Assembly (NCBI RefSeq): GCF_049389645.1
Contig: NZ_CP186540.1
Coordinates: 1,240,001 to 1,304,000, forward strand
Direction: 5' to 3'
From: Alkalibacterium sp049389645
GTDB taxonomy: Bacteria > Bacillota > Bacilli > Lactobacillales > Carnobacteriaceae_A
Length of the DNA stretch: 64,000 nt
Shown: positions 16,346 through 26,116 of the stretch, piece after piece
Layout: every line of letters begins with the position of its first letter
How positions within the stretch are numbered: the first letter of the stretch is position 1
Translations under genes and position numbers: made by a program
Notes under the pieces: generated by a model
Told to the model about the DNA's origin: nothing
Database searches by the model: none
Seen by the model: the letters and a program-made list of their open reading frames with translations, nothing else

Positions 16346-17740
16346 TTATTTGATTTTTATAGAAGAGGGTTTAAGTTCATCCAGTAAGGCTCCTTCTTCC
16401 GTATCGAGTGCCAAGGGATATTTGGCGGACAAATTACGTTTGGTCGATCTGTATGCCAGAACGAGAGGGATCAGAGCTGCAAACCAGGCAAGCGGGCTTG
16501 CTATGACTATCCCAGTAAAGCCTAAATGCACAGACAAGAAGAAGGCAGCTACAATGCGGGCAAGTAATTCTCCAACGCCCGCGACGGTTGGGGCAAAACT
16601 ATTACCGAGACCTTGTAGGGTGTGTCTGTATATAAATAACACAGACAAGACAGCATATAAGGATGAACTCGCTAAGAAATAATGCTGGATCATTTGAAGC
16701 ACTTCGGCGGGTGCATCAGCTCCGACAAATAAGGTGGCAAAGTGTCTACCCCAGATCAAAAGAATGAGACCAATCACTAAACTGTAACCAATACTCATTT
16801 TGAGAGCCTGGTTGACTCCGTGCCAGACACGGTCCAACTTTCTTGCACCGTAGTTTTGGGCTGCAAAAGTCGACATCGTTACACCAAAAGACTGAAGCGG
16901 GAGCACAGCAATAGAATCGATCTTCTGAGCAGCAGTAAATGCCGCAACGGCAGAGGCACCCAACAGATTTAGCCTCATAGTGATGGCCACAGCACCAATT
17001 GCAATGATGGAATATTGAAATCCATAAGGTAACCCGATGCGCAGATGTTCCTTGAATTCAGCTTTATCCAGTTTCCAATCTTCTTTGTGGATACGTAGGA
17101 GAGGTACTTTTTTCCAGATAAACCAGAGAGTCAAGATACTTGAAGTGACCTGGGCAGTAATGGTGGCTAAAGCAGCGCCTCGAATGCCTAAGTCAAAGAC
17201 AAGAATAAAGACATAGTCTAGTATGACATTTAAAATAGAAGTCACAATTAAAAAGTAAAGTGGTGTCTTGCTGTCGCCAATAGCTCGCAGTATGTTAGCT
17301 AAATAATTAAAGAGGATGACAGCACCGATACCTCTAAACAAAACGTTTAAATAGTCGTAAGCATAAGTGTAGGTCTCATCAGGTGTCTGCATAAATGTTA
17401 ATATTTCCTCTGTAAAGGTTGTGGTCAGCACAGTTAAAGTTACACCGATGACCAAGCTTATGATCAAGCCGGTTGCTAAATTTTTTCTTAAGGCTTTCTC
17501 ATCCTTGCCTCCAAAACGTTGAGCGGTAATAACGGATAAGCCGGCAGTGATTCCGATAGCTAAACCGAGGATCAAAAATTGTAAGCTTAATGTTGAACCG
17601 ATAGCTGAAAATGCATTTACGCCAATGGTTTGACTGACGATATAGGCATCAGCCATGTTATAAAGTTGTTGAAACAAGTTTCCAATCAATAAAGGAACCG
17701 TAAAACTAAGAATTAGTTTAAGGGGACTTCCTTGTGTCAT
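16346..17740 (-). CDS. MATE family multidrug/Na+ exporter
   Basis: About 464 residues with roughly twelve membrane segments in two similar halves. MTQGSPLKLILSFTVPLLIGNLFQQLYNMADAYIVSQ is the typical MATE opening (shown here only as a family description; the key part is LFQQLYNMAD). Such proteins export cationic drugs or metabolites using a sodium or proton gradient. The start is uncertain: the ATG at 17740 has no good site, while an ACAGGAG about 20 bases upstream could serve a non-ATG start, and the frame stays open to 17797. Confidence 0.88.
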   Translation of the reverse strand: MTQGSPLKLILSFTVPLLIGNLFQQLYNMADAYIVSQTIGVNAFSAIGSTLSLQFLILGLAIGITAGLSVITAQRFGGKDEKALRKNLATGLIISLVIGVTLTVLTTTFTEEILTFMQTPDETYTYAYDYLNVLFRGIGAVILFNYLANILRAIGDSKTPLYFLIVTSILNVILDYVFILVFDLGIRGAALATITAQVTSSILTLWFIWKKVPLLRIHKEDWKLDKAEFKEHLRIGLPYGFQYSIIAIGAVAITMRLNLLGASAVAAFTAAQKIDSIAVLPLQSFGVTMSTFAAQNYGARKLDRVWHGVNQALKMSIGYSLVIGLILLIWGRHFATLFVGADAPAEVLQMIQHYFLASSSLYAVLSVLFIYRHTLQGLGNSFAPTVAGVGELLARIVAAFFLSVHLGFTGIVIASPLAWFAALIPLVLAYRSTKRNLSAKYPLALDTEEGALLDELKPSSIKIK

Positions 17741-18194
17741 ATCTTTCTTCAGTGTTATCACTCCTGTATTTCCGGACACATTATGACAATATGTCACAAA
17801 TCGATAAAATCAAATCGATAGTTTAAATTTTATAAGTACCAGATAATTATAGTCTTATTGTAATTAAAAACAAGAGTTAAACACACTTTTTACCGAAACA
17901 TTTCAAAGGGTGTTCACTGTTCGGTATTTTCTGGTTTTTAAAAAAAGAGTATCAAGAAGCTTAGGAAATACCATTTCTCGAATGCAACAAGTCCTGGTCG
18001 CTAAAAGAGATAGAAAAACTTATTCCATTCGTAAAGAATGCAAAACAATAATAAGGTATAATGGAAGAAAGGTGATTTATATTTGGAAAAGAGCTGAAAC
18101 GGTTGACTTTTTCACTATATCTAGTAACGTGATGAGCGAGACTATAATAAAAATATTTCTACATCAAAGTAGAAAAAAATAGGAGTGTATTAAA

Positions 18195-19565
18195 ATGAAA
18201 CAATTTATTACGGATTCTATAAAAAATGAAAGTTTACGTACACTGAAAAAATTAATTGCCATTCCATCGGTGAATACGACCAATGGTGACGAAGTGGCTT
18301 TTCCGCCCTTTGGAAAAGGGATCGATCAGGCCTTAAAAGAAACACTCGCTGTCTGTGATAAATTAGGAATGGACACGTTTTATGACCCTGAAGGATATTA
18401 CGGCTATGCAGAATATGGAGACGGCGAAGAAACGGTCGGCGTTCTCTGCCACTTGGACGTGGTACCTGAAGGAGATAGAGAAAAGTGGGAATCAGATCCT
18501 TTCAAAGGGGTGGAACGTGATGGCGTCCTTTATGGTCGCGGTTCACAAGATGATAAGGGTCCGACGATTGCGGCACTTTATGCATTTAAAGCAGTTGTGG
18601 ATGCTGAAGAAACGTTTAATAAAAAGATTCGGTTTATTTTCGGAACAGATGAAGAAATATTATGGCGTTGTATGAATAATTATGTCGAGCATGAAGAATT
18701 GCCAGATCTCGGTTTTGTCCCGGACAGCGCTTTTCCGTTAACCTACGCTGAAAAAGGATTATTGCAAGCGAAAATCATCGGACCGGGTGCGTCAAAACTG
18801 AAGCTCCAATGCGGGAGTGCGCCTAATGTGGTGCCCGAGAAAGCCGAGTATGCAGGGACTGGGATTACTGAATTGTCCCGAATTTTTGATAACATGGACA
18901 TTCCCTATAATAAAGAAGAGAAGTCTATTACTGTAAAAGGAAAAAGTGTGCATGCGAGTGTTGCGGGTGAAGGTAAAAATGCCATTGCGCTTTTAGCAAA
19001 AGGCTTAGTTGCGTTCCAACCTCATCCCGTCATTTCGTTTATTTCTGAAAAAATCGGTTTGGAGACCAACGGCGAAACACTCTTTGGTCAAGTCAAAGAT
19101 GAGGTTTCAGGTGAATTAACGGTCAATGTCGGTACTTTGGAAATAAACGAGAACACTTCAGAAGTCATGCTGGATATTCGAATTCCTGTAACGTATGATA
19201 AAGAAAAAATCGTTTCAGCGTTAAAAGAGAAAAGCAGTGAATACGGGTTGGATTATCAGGAACATGATTATCTAGCTTCTCTGTATGTTCCAAAAGAGAG
19301 CAAACTGGTCCAGTCGTTATTAGCGATATATAGAGATAAAACAGGAGATTATGAAAGTGAGCCATTAACTTCGGGCGGGGCCACTTATGCACGGGCAATG
19401 CCTAATATGGTTGCTTTTGGCGCGCACTTCCCCGACAGTAAAAGTCTAGCGCACCAGGAAAATGAAGGAATCAAATTAGATGAGTATTATGAAGCCATGG
19501 ACATCTATGCTGAGACCATTTACCGTTTGTGTTGCACAGAGGATCAGCAAAGTAATGGAGAGTGA
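18195..19565 (+). CDS. pepV: Dipeptidase PepV-like, M20 family
   Basis: 456 residues, close to the family length. It is a zinc enzyme that cleaves dipeptides in the cytoplasm. Visible features are CHLDVVPEGD near residue 87 (metal His and Asp), GRGSQDDKGP with the bridging Asp, FGTDEE with the catalytic Glu near 153, and a C-terminal metal His in LAHQENEG. AGGAGTG precedes the ATG. It lies 8 bases before the ATP-grasp gene, which suggests one unit with the cell-wall cluster. The preceding 400 bases (17798-18194) hold promoters I cannot place with confidence. Confidence 0.93.
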   Translation: MKQFITDSIKNESLRTLKKLIAIPSVNTTNGDEVAFPPFGKGIDQALKETLAVCDKLGMDTFYDPEGYYGYAEYGDGEETVGVLCHLDVVPEGDREKWESDPFKGVERDGVLYGRGSQDDKGPTIAALYAFKAVVDAEETFNKKIRFIFGTDEEILWRCMNNYVEHEELPDLGFVPDSAFPLTYAEKGLLQAKIIGPGASKLKLQCGSAPNVVPEKAEYAGTGITELSRIFDNMDIPYNKEEKSITVKGKSVHASVAGEGKNAIALLAKGLVAFQPHPVISFISEKIGLETNGETLFGQVKDEVSGELTVNVGTLEINENTSEVMLDIRIPVTYDKEKIVSALKEKSSEYGLDYQEHDYLASLYVPKESKLVQSLLAIYRDKTGDYESEPLTSGGATYARAMPNMVAFGAHFPDSKSLAHQENEGIKLDEYYEAMDIYAETIYRLCCTEDQQSNGE

Positions 19566-19573
19566 ATTAATTA

Positions 19574-20764
19574 ATGGAAACGAAACACAAAGCAGTCGTA
19601 TTAGGAAATAATTATTACATCGGTTTGAGTATCATAAGATGCTTAGGAAAATCGGGAATCCCTGTAGCCGTTCTGGATTATCAGGAAAAAGGAGCTTACG
19701 CGCGTCAATCCAAGTATGTGACTGAGAAATTGATTGGACCGCACTATTCTAAAGAATCAGATAAGCTAAAAGATTTCCTCATTGCCTACGCCAAGAATCA
19801 AGACTACAAACCCGTATTGTATCCCACAGCTGATCAATACGTTGAATTTGTTGATAAATATCTACTTGAATTGAAAGAGTATTTTTTGATCAATCAAACC
19901 GAACAAGGTTTTTGGAGTGATTTGATCGACAAGGATAAACTGTACGTTTTAGCGCAACAGCATAACGTACGTGTTCCTCAAAACATTCAAGTAGGAAATG
20001 CTGATATCGTTGAAGAAGTAGAGAAAGAATTGGGCTACCCGTGCATTATCAAACCATCTGACTCTTCAAGATTCGTTTCAAAATTCCGCAAAAAACTATT
20101 TAAAGTAACCAATCGTCAAGAGTTGGAAGAAGGATTGAAAAAAGCTAAGGATGCTAATATAGAGGTTGTTGTGCAACAATTGATTCAAGGTTTTGATGAT
20201 CACATGTACACATTTGATGCTTACTTGAATCAAGAAGCAAAAATCACTCACTGGGTCACCGCACAGAAAGAACGCCAGTATCCCATTAATTTCGGTGCAT
20301 CCGTTTATATCAAGCAGAAATATGTGCCAGAACTCCACGAAATCGGAGCACCTTTCCTTGAAGCCATTGGATACAAAGGGTTTGCTGAAATCGAATTTAA
20401 AAAAGATGAACAGACCGGTGAATATTACCTGATTGAAATCAATGTGCGTACCACTAATTTCAATCAAATGTTAGCAGAATTAGGATTCAATATGCCACTT
20501 CTGGCTTATAAAGAATTAACAGGCCAAGAAATCGGCCAAGATAGCCTGAAAGTATCGACAAATTTAGCTTTCCATTATATGTATGAAGACTTACATGCGT
20601 CATTAGCCTACGTGAAATCGGGCCAATTGACATGGAAATCAATTCTAAAAACCTATACAGAAAAAAGAGTGGGCTCAATCTGGGTAGCAAGTGATCCAAA
20701 GCCGGGGATATATTACGTAGGGAATTTATTGAACAAAGTGAAAAAAAAAGTCGGAAAAAGATAA
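19574..20764 (+). CDS. ATP-grasp carboxylate-amine ligase, candidate D-Asp/D-Glu cell-wall ligase
   Basis: 396 residues with ATP-grasp organisation: an N-terminal pre-grasp domain (VLGNNYYIGLSIIRCLG), ATP-binding PCIIKPSDSS near residue 158, and metal-binding FAEIEFKKD and LIEINVR near 275-290. ATP-grasp enzymes of this kind join a carboxylate to an amine; the D-aspartate ligase of Enterococcus faecium belongs to this superfamily and is encoded next to an aspartate racemase. Here the neighbours are two Mur ligases and a racemase, so I infer a role in adding a D-amino acid to the cell-wall stem peptide. Substrate not proven. Confidence 0.72.
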   Translation: METKHKAVVLGNNYYIGLSIIRCLGKSGIPVAVLDYQEKGAYARQSKYVTEKLIGPHYSKESDKLKDFLIAYAKNQDYKPVLYPTADQYVEFVDKYLLELKEYFLINQTEQGFWSDLIDKDKLYVLAQQHNVRVPQNIQVGNADIVEEVEKELGYPCIIKPSDSSRFVSKFRKKLFKVTNRQELEEGLKKAKDANIEVVVQQLIQGFDDHMYTFDAYLNQEAKITHWVTAQKERQYPINFGASVYIKQKYVPELHEIGAPFLEAIGYKGFAEIEFKKDEQTGEYYLIEINVRTTNFNQMLAELGFNMPLLAYKELTGQEIGQDSLKVSTNLAFHYMYEDLHASLAYVKSGQLTWKSILKTYTEKRVGSIWVASDPKPGIYYVGNLLNKVKKKVGKR

Positions 20765-20819
20765 AAATAAAATAGAAATTTGCATCTATCAATGAATTTC
20801 TAAAAAGGAGAACTGAACC

Positions 20820-22385
20820 ATGCAATTATTTGAGCTACTCCAGGCAATTAAGGTAATAAAATCAAAAGATTCAAAAGATGTTGAAATCAGTAAGATAGCC
20901 TATCATTCTGATGATGCTCAGGAAAATTCGTTATTTGTATGTATTAAAGGGTATCAGACAGATGGGCATCAGTATGCTCAAGAAGCGGTAAATAATGGAG
21001 CAGTTGCTTTAATTGTTGAAAACATCCTTCCAGATATTGCTGTGCCTCAATACTTAGTTGATGATAGCCGAAAAGCCTTGGCTGCTTTAAGTGATAAGTA
21101 TTTTAATCATCCTTCACAAAGCATCACTATTGTAGGTATTACCGCAACCAATGGGAAAACATCAACATCATTTATGACAAATGCTATTTTAGAAGAAAAC
21201 AACTGGAAAACAGGTCTTATCGGTACCGTGATGGTCAAATATGGTGATACACTTGTACCGAGCATCTTGACCACTCCCGAATCTTTAGATCTACACGGGT
21301 ATTTCAATAAAATGCGCGATGAAAAAATTTCTCATGTCACGATGGAAGTGTCTTCTTCGGCACTGGATCTGAGTCGAGTGGGGAGTGTTTCTTTTGATAT
21401 TGTGGCTTTAAATAATATCAGTCGGGAACATATCGATCTGCATGGCTCGTTTGAAGAATACTACAACGCTAAAGCAAGTTTGATACGCGAAGCAAGAGCG
21501 GATCAGTTTGCAGTATTGAATTTGGATGATGACTATTCCGCTTCATTAGCTAAAGAGACAGCAGCTACAGTGATCACCTATGGTATTGAAAACAATTCAG
21601 GTCATCTTATGTGTAAAGATATCGATTTATCAACGGGACGAGGTAATTTCACTATAGAAATAAACAAACCGTTTAAAAATATCAAAGGTGAAACCGTTGA
21701 AAAAACATCCTTTAAAGTCAATTTATCGGTAGCAGGTTATCATTCTGTTTATAATGCAATGGCGGCTATCACAATTGGTTTAATTAGTGGTGTGTCTGTT
21801 GAAACAATACAATCGGGGATCGAAAGCTTTAAAGGAGTCGAACGTCGTTTCCAATTTATTTATGAAAATGATTTTAAAATAGTAGACGATCATTTTGCAA
21901 ATGCTGGGAATATTGAAGTTACCTTAGAAACGTTAACGAAAATGGATTATAAAAAATTACACATAGTTTATGCGATCAGAGGTAATCGTGGGGTAACAAC
22001 GAACAGAGAGAACGCACAGACGATTGCCAAATGGGTGCCAGAACTCGGCATCAAGAAAGTCATCGTCTCTTTGAGTGAATCTCATGTGGTAGAAAAAGAT
22101 AATGTCTTAACTGAAGAATTGGAAGCATTTAAAGAAGAAATGGCTAAGGTTGGTGTGGAAATTGAACTGCATAAAGAAATGCCAGCCGCTTTGGAATCCA
22201 GCCTCGATCAAGTAGAAAATGGAGATGTCATTTTAATTGGTGGTGCACAAGGTATGGATTTTGGTGCGAAATATATTTTGAATCAATTAGTTGAAAAACG
22301 ACCTGATTTGAACGCGCAAGAAGTTTTGGCTCCACTTGAAGAGCGAGTGGCTGGTATTGATGAACTGTTTTTAGGAAACAACTAA
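20820..22385 (+). CDS. Divergent Mur ligase (MurE-like) with altered motifs
   Basis: 521 residues with three Mur-ligase domains. The P-loop is ATNGKTST (109-116) where MurE has TGTNGKTTT; the TTPE motif (151-154) and the carbamylated-Lys region (YNAKAS, Lys218) are kept. The substrate-side motifs differ from MurE: DDHFANAGN (356-364) replaces DYAHTPD, and RGNRGVTTN (387-395) replaces GGDRD. It is about 30 residues longer than the second MurE-like protein of this cluster (24514-25950). I infer a ligase for a related but different acceptor or amino acid, working with the adjacent ATP-grasp enzyme. AAAAGGAG lies upstream. Confidence 0.8.
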   Translation: MQLFELLQAIKVIKSKDSKDVEISKIAYHSDDAQENSLFVCIKGYQTDGHQYAQEAVNNGAVALIVENILPDIAVPQYLVDDSRKALAALSDKYFNHPSQSITIVGITATNGKTSTSFMTNAILEENNWKTGLIGTVMVKYGDTLVPSILTTPESLDLHGYFNKMRDEKISHVTMEVSSSALDLSRVGSVSFDIVALNNISREHIDLHGSFEEYYNAKASLIREARADQFAVLNLDDDYSASLAKETAATVITYGIENNSGHLMCKDIDLSTGRGNFTIEINKPFKNIKGETVEKTSFKVNLSVAGYHSVYNAMAAITIGLISGVSVETIQSGIESFKGVERRFQFIYENDFKIVDDHFANAGNIEVTLETLTKMDYKKLHIVYAIRGNRGVTTNRENAQTIAKWVPELGIKKVIVSLSESHVVEKDNVLTEELEAFKEEMAKVGVEIELHKEMPAALESSLDQVENGDVILIGGAQGMDFGAKYILNQLVEKRPDLNAQEVLAPLEERVAGIDELFLGNN

Positions 22386-22416
22386 AATCGCTGAATCACA
22401 GAATCGGGGTGAAAAG

Positions 22417-23139
22417 ATGGAACATCCATTCTCTATTGCAAAAATTAAAAATGTCGGTTTGAATGCGAATGTCATCAAAATAGTAGCTGTTACAGCTATG
22501 TTCGTCGATCATTTTTCGCGAGTGATCACAGAAGATGGTACGGCGGGAAGATGGGGCTTGCATTTGATTGGTCGTTTGGCGGCACCGCTTATTGCGTATC
22601 TTGTTGCCGAAGGACATCATTACACTTCAGATAAAAAAGCTTATGCTATGCGAATATTCATATTCGCTCTGATTTCTCATGTTCCCTATATCATGTACTT
22701 CGATTTTGGCTTTTTTCAGGCAACGAGCGTTTTCTGGTCTTTATTGATGGGATTGATCGCTTTAACTGCAGCAACAAACGAAAAGTTATCTGATGTATGG
22801 AAAGTGGTCATTGTCGTTGCTAGTTTAATACTGGCAACACCGGCTAACTGGAATTATATTGGCGTGCTGTGGGTTTTGAATTTCGGATTATTTAGAGACA
22901 AGTTGAATTGGAAAATGACTGGATTTGTATTGATCACTTTACTGTTCTACATTATACCCGGCTTACAAGAATATGGTGGGTTTGTAATGTACCGCTTCGG
23001 TAGTTTGATGGCTTTACCCATTCTTTATTTGTACAATAGAAAGCCCGGGAAAAGAACGTGGTTTACAAAATGGGCATTTTACTGGTTCTATCCTCTACAT
23101 TTAATTTTCTTATACGTGCTACAGTTATTTTTGACCTGA
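22417..23139 (+). CDS. TraX-family membrane protein
   Basis: 240 residues with about seven to eight membrane segments. N-IKIVAVTAMFVDH near residues 20-35, the GRLAAPLIAYLVAEG stretch and the C-terminal FYPLHL are the hallmark of TraX/acyltransferase-like proteins; E. coli TraX acetylates F-pilin. Chromosomal TraX proteins in Firmicutes have no assigned role. Located between the two Mur ligases, it may modify a cell-wall or surface component. RBS GGGGTGAAAAG. Confidence 0.85.
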   Translation: MEHPFSIAKIKNVGLNANVIKIVAVTAMFVDHFSRVITEDGTAGRWGLHLIGRLAAPLIAYLVAEGHHYTSDKKAYAMRIFIFALISHVPYIMYFDFGFFQATSVFWSLLMGLIALTAATNEKLSDVWKVVIVVASLILATPANWNYIGVLWVLNFGLFRDKLNWKMTGFVLITLLFYIIPGLQEYGGFVMYRFGSLMALPILYLYNRKPGKRTWFTKWAFYWFYPLHLIFLYVLQLFLT

Positions 23140-23219
23140 AGACGTTAAGGTCTTATACTGTGTAAAAGTATAAGCAGAAACAAAGAGATGTAAATGGCTG
23201 AACAGATAAAGGAGCTTTA

Positions 23220-24425
23220 ATGTTGAGAAAAAATAGATCTTTATTGAATGGTTTAATCATCATACTGAGTTTTTCAATTGTTATTGTAGGCATAAGTACC
23301 TATCTGCAACAATCCGAAAAAAACGAACAAACAGAAGAAACAGCAACTGAACCTGGCAATCAAAACGGCTCAGATAAGAACGATAATAGCGAAGAAAAAC
23401 CGGAACTTCCAATGTGGTATACAGATGGGACATTTGAGCTGCCAATTGTCGGAGCAGCCGGTTATACTTCAGTCAAACAAGCGTTGTATGAAGAGCCCGA
23501 TTCAAATGCGGGTTCTCTTCAAGAATTGAGTCCCGGTACACCTTTTGAAATAAGAGGAGAAGTAGGGGGATATTGGCTTGTCCGATCCGACACTTTTGAA
23601 GGATGGATCGAACATCGTTTTGCTTTTATCAATTTACCGGATGTTATCCCATCGATCATTTACAATCATACAAATAGTTATGATTCCCGGTTTCAATCGT
23701 CTCGAGTAGAAATTCCAGAGTTGACAGGTGAACCACTTAATCCAATGATTGAATATAATGATCGTCTGCAAAAAGAAGAATTCATTATGCCCTTACTATA
23801 TCAAACAGCGAAAAAATTGTTCTATGCGCAACAATTAGCACTGCAAAATGGAGAGAGCTTAGTGGTGTATGAGACTTTCAGACCGAGAGATGTTCAGCTG
23901 CTCGTTAATGATTCCTTGACTCAACTAGTCGAAGAGAACGAAAAGGTGGCGGAAGGCATTGCTGACGAGCCTTGGAGTATGACCTGGTTTATAAACATGA
24001 ATGTATCCAATCATCAAAGAGGGATAGCTATTGATCTCAGTCTAGCTGAAGTAGAAGGAATCATAGACCAGACGATAGGCGACTATAGAACCTTAACAGT
24101 GGAAAATTATACGGAATACATTATGCACACACCTCTTCATGAATTAAGTGCGGAGTCAGCTATTTTTGAACGACCAATTGCTTCTGCAGACCGTGAAGGT
24201 TGGAAAGACTTAACTATTAATTCTAAAATGACTGAACCGTCGCTTAAACTTCAGGAATACATGGTTGAAGCCGGTTTTAACCCTTTAGCTTCCGAGTGGT
24301 GGCATTTTAATGATGTCGATGCGCTAGAAGATTTAGAGAAAGAAGCCGGATCAGGGGAGTTTTATATCAAGGAAACTTTCAATAGTGTACCGTTATGGAA
24401 AGACCTTACACTTACAAAAGAATAG
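23220..24425 (+). CDS. Membrane-anchored M15 peptidase (VanX/VanY-like) with SH3 domain
   Basis: 401 residues. A signal anchor (about 8-29) is followed by an acidic, Glu/Asn-rich linker (31-60), an SH3-like domain (about 72-140) and an M15 peptidase domain. Zinc ligands are visible: NHQRGIAID with His265 and Asp272, and EWWHF with Glu359 and His362; YETFRPRD near 218-224 is the family Arg motif. It most likely trims D-Ala-containing peptides outside the cell. A GGAG site precedes ATG 23220 by 5 bases; TTG 23223 is an alternative. Confidence 0.88.
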   Translation: MLRKNRSLLNGLIIILSFSIVIVGISTYLQQSEKNEQTEETATEPGNQNGSDKNDNSEEKPELPMWYTDGTFELPIVGAAGYTSVKQALYEEPDSNAGSLQELSPGTPFEIRGEVGGYWLVRSDTFEGWIEHRFAFINLPDVIPSIIYNHTNSYDSRFQSSRVEIPELTGEPLNPMIEYNDRLQKEEFIMPLLYQTAKKLFYAQQLALQNGESLVVYETFRPRDVQLLVNDSLTQLVEENEKVAEGIADEPWSMTWFINMNVSNHQRGIAIDLSLAEVEGIIDQTIGDYRTLTVENYTEYIMHTPLHELSAESAIFERPIASADREGWKDLTINSKMTEPSLKLQEYMVEAGFNPLASEWWHFNDVDALEDLEKEAGSGEFYIKETFNSVPLWKDLTLTKE

Positions 24426-24513
24426 AAAGAAAATAGCGCAACTTATTTTAGTTTTTTAAGTTTAATGAATAATTGCTTATAAGTGTTTGAGGAATATGTT
24501 AAGGAGACTAATT

Positions 24514-25950
24514 GTGAAATGGAATAAATTGATTGAAAATATACAAGGATTATCTGGCGATACGATACCCGAAACAACTGAAATAAAAGGTGTGACAGAT
24601 CAGTCAACTGAGGTTGAAGAAGGCTTTGTGTTCGTCGCGGTAAAGGGTTTCAAAAATGATGGTCATCGTTATATCTCTCAAGCAATTGAAAAGGGAGCAA
24701 GTGTGATCATTGGTCAACAAGACATTGAATTAAAAGATACTCCCTATATCAAACATGAGAACACCAGAAAATTACTCGGGCAATTAGCCGCAAGCTATCA
24801 TAACAATCCAACCAAGACCAAATTAGTCATTGGAGTTACTGGAACCAACGGGAAAACAACAACCGGATTATTCCTGACACATCTCTTAAGAAAAAAAGGA
24901 TATACCGTGTCATTCTTTGGTACTGTATTTAATGAAATGAATGGGGAACGGACAAAAAGCTCTTTAACAACTCCGAGCGCATCAACTATACAAAAGGCGT
25001 TAGCTGAGTCTAACGACGAGGCCGTTGTTATTGAAGTATCCTCTCAAGGGTTAGAGCAACATCGCATGGAAGGCATGTCTTTTGACTATGCGCTGTTCAC
25101 TAATTTGCAGCATGATCATCTAGACTATCACAACACTATAGAAGAGTATTTTTTTGCTAAGAAGAAGTTGTTTGCTTTATTGAAAGATTCAGGTAAAGCG
25201 ATAGTCAATGAAGATGATAAATGGGGGGAGAAACTTTCACAGTTATTGACAGAAGAAGGCCTGACTGTTTTAACTGTAGGCGAAAAGCATCAATATACGC
25301 GATATCACTTGGAAGGATCGACGCAAGGGTCGTGTACGATCGGAGACAAAGCTTATGCGGTCGAATTACCTCTGCCCGGTAAATATAATCTGTCTAATTT
25401 ATCCATGGCTATGACAGTTTTACAAGATCTGAACGAGGATATAACCAATATTTCTCAAGTAATGAAAGATTTAGAACCGATACCGGGACGTTTTGAGGTA
25501 GAGACGCTCTCTGAAAACGTCAAAGGTGTGATAGATTATGCCCACACGGCAGAAGCCTTGCAAGGTCTATTACCTACAATCAAAGAAATATATCCCAATC
25601 ATCGTTTGGTGCACATCTTCGGATTTAGAGGAAACAGAGACAGCACTAAAAGAGAAAAGATGATGCAAATTTCCGCTCAATTTAGTGATGAGACCATTTT
25701 GACTTTAGATGATTTAAATGGTTTGAGTGAGGATGCAATGGAAGCAAAGTACCTGGAATTTGTTAAAGATCAACCATCCGGACAAGTGAAAATCATTTTG
25801 GATCGGACGATAGCTATTTCAGATGCCACGAAAAACGCAACAGAACCAACACTCGTTGTTGTTACTGGAAAAGGGCACGAATCGTATCAGCAAGATTTTG
25901 AACTATCATTAAAATCAGATAAAGAAACGTTTCTATTTTTGAAAAAATAG
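24514..25950 (+). CDS. murE: UDP-MurNAc-tripeptide synthetase (MurE)
   Basis: 478 residues from a GTG start 7 bases after AAGGAG; the frame is open further upstream. It adds the third stem-peptide residue to UDP-MurNAc-dipeptide. TGTNGKTTT lies at 109-117, the carbamylated-Lys region at FFAKKKL, DYAHTAEAL at 341-349 and RGNRD at 372-376. The diamino-acid recognition region reads DDLN (399-402) in place of the DNPR of diaminopimelate-adding enzymes, which fits lysine or ornithine. It is the more canonical of the two MurE-like ligases here. Confidence 0.85.
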   Translation: MKWNKLIENIQGLSGDTIPETTEIKGVTDQSTEVEEGFVFVAVKGFKNDGHRYISQAIEKGASVIIGQQDIELKDTPYIKHENTRKLLGQLAASYHNNPTKTKLVIGVTGTNGKTTTGLFLTHLLRKKGYTVSFFGTVFNEMNGERTKSSLTTPSASTIQKALAESNDEAVVIEVSSQGLEQHRMEGMSFDYALFTNLQHDHLDYHNTIEEYFFAKKKLFALLKDSGKAIVNEDDKWGEKLSQLLTEEGLTVLTVGEKHQYTRYHLEGSTQGSCTIGDKAYAVELPLPGKYNLSNLSMAMTVLQDLNEDITNISQVMKDLEPIPGRFEVETLSENVKGVIDYAHTAEALQGLLPTIKEIYPNHRLVHIFGFRGNRDSTKREKMMQISAQFSDETILTLDDLNGLSEDAMEAKYLEFVKDQPSGQVKIILDRTIAISDATKNATEPTLVVVTGKGHESYQQDFELSLKSDKETFLFLKK

Positions 25951-26116
25951 AATGTAAGATGTGCATGATCATATAATAAAAGCATGTTTTACTAAGAAGT
26001 TTCCACCGTAGACTTTTTAATAATGGGATCAAATAAGAAAGAACTAATAGTTCAATAAAAAAGCGGGACTGCCCGTGGAAGTAAGTATTTTATCAAGCTT
26101 AGACGGGAGGGTTAGT

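Noticed and set aside
17910..18182. 90-codon frame before pepV
   Set aside because: Low-complexity basic product, no ribosome site; the region is more likely promoter.
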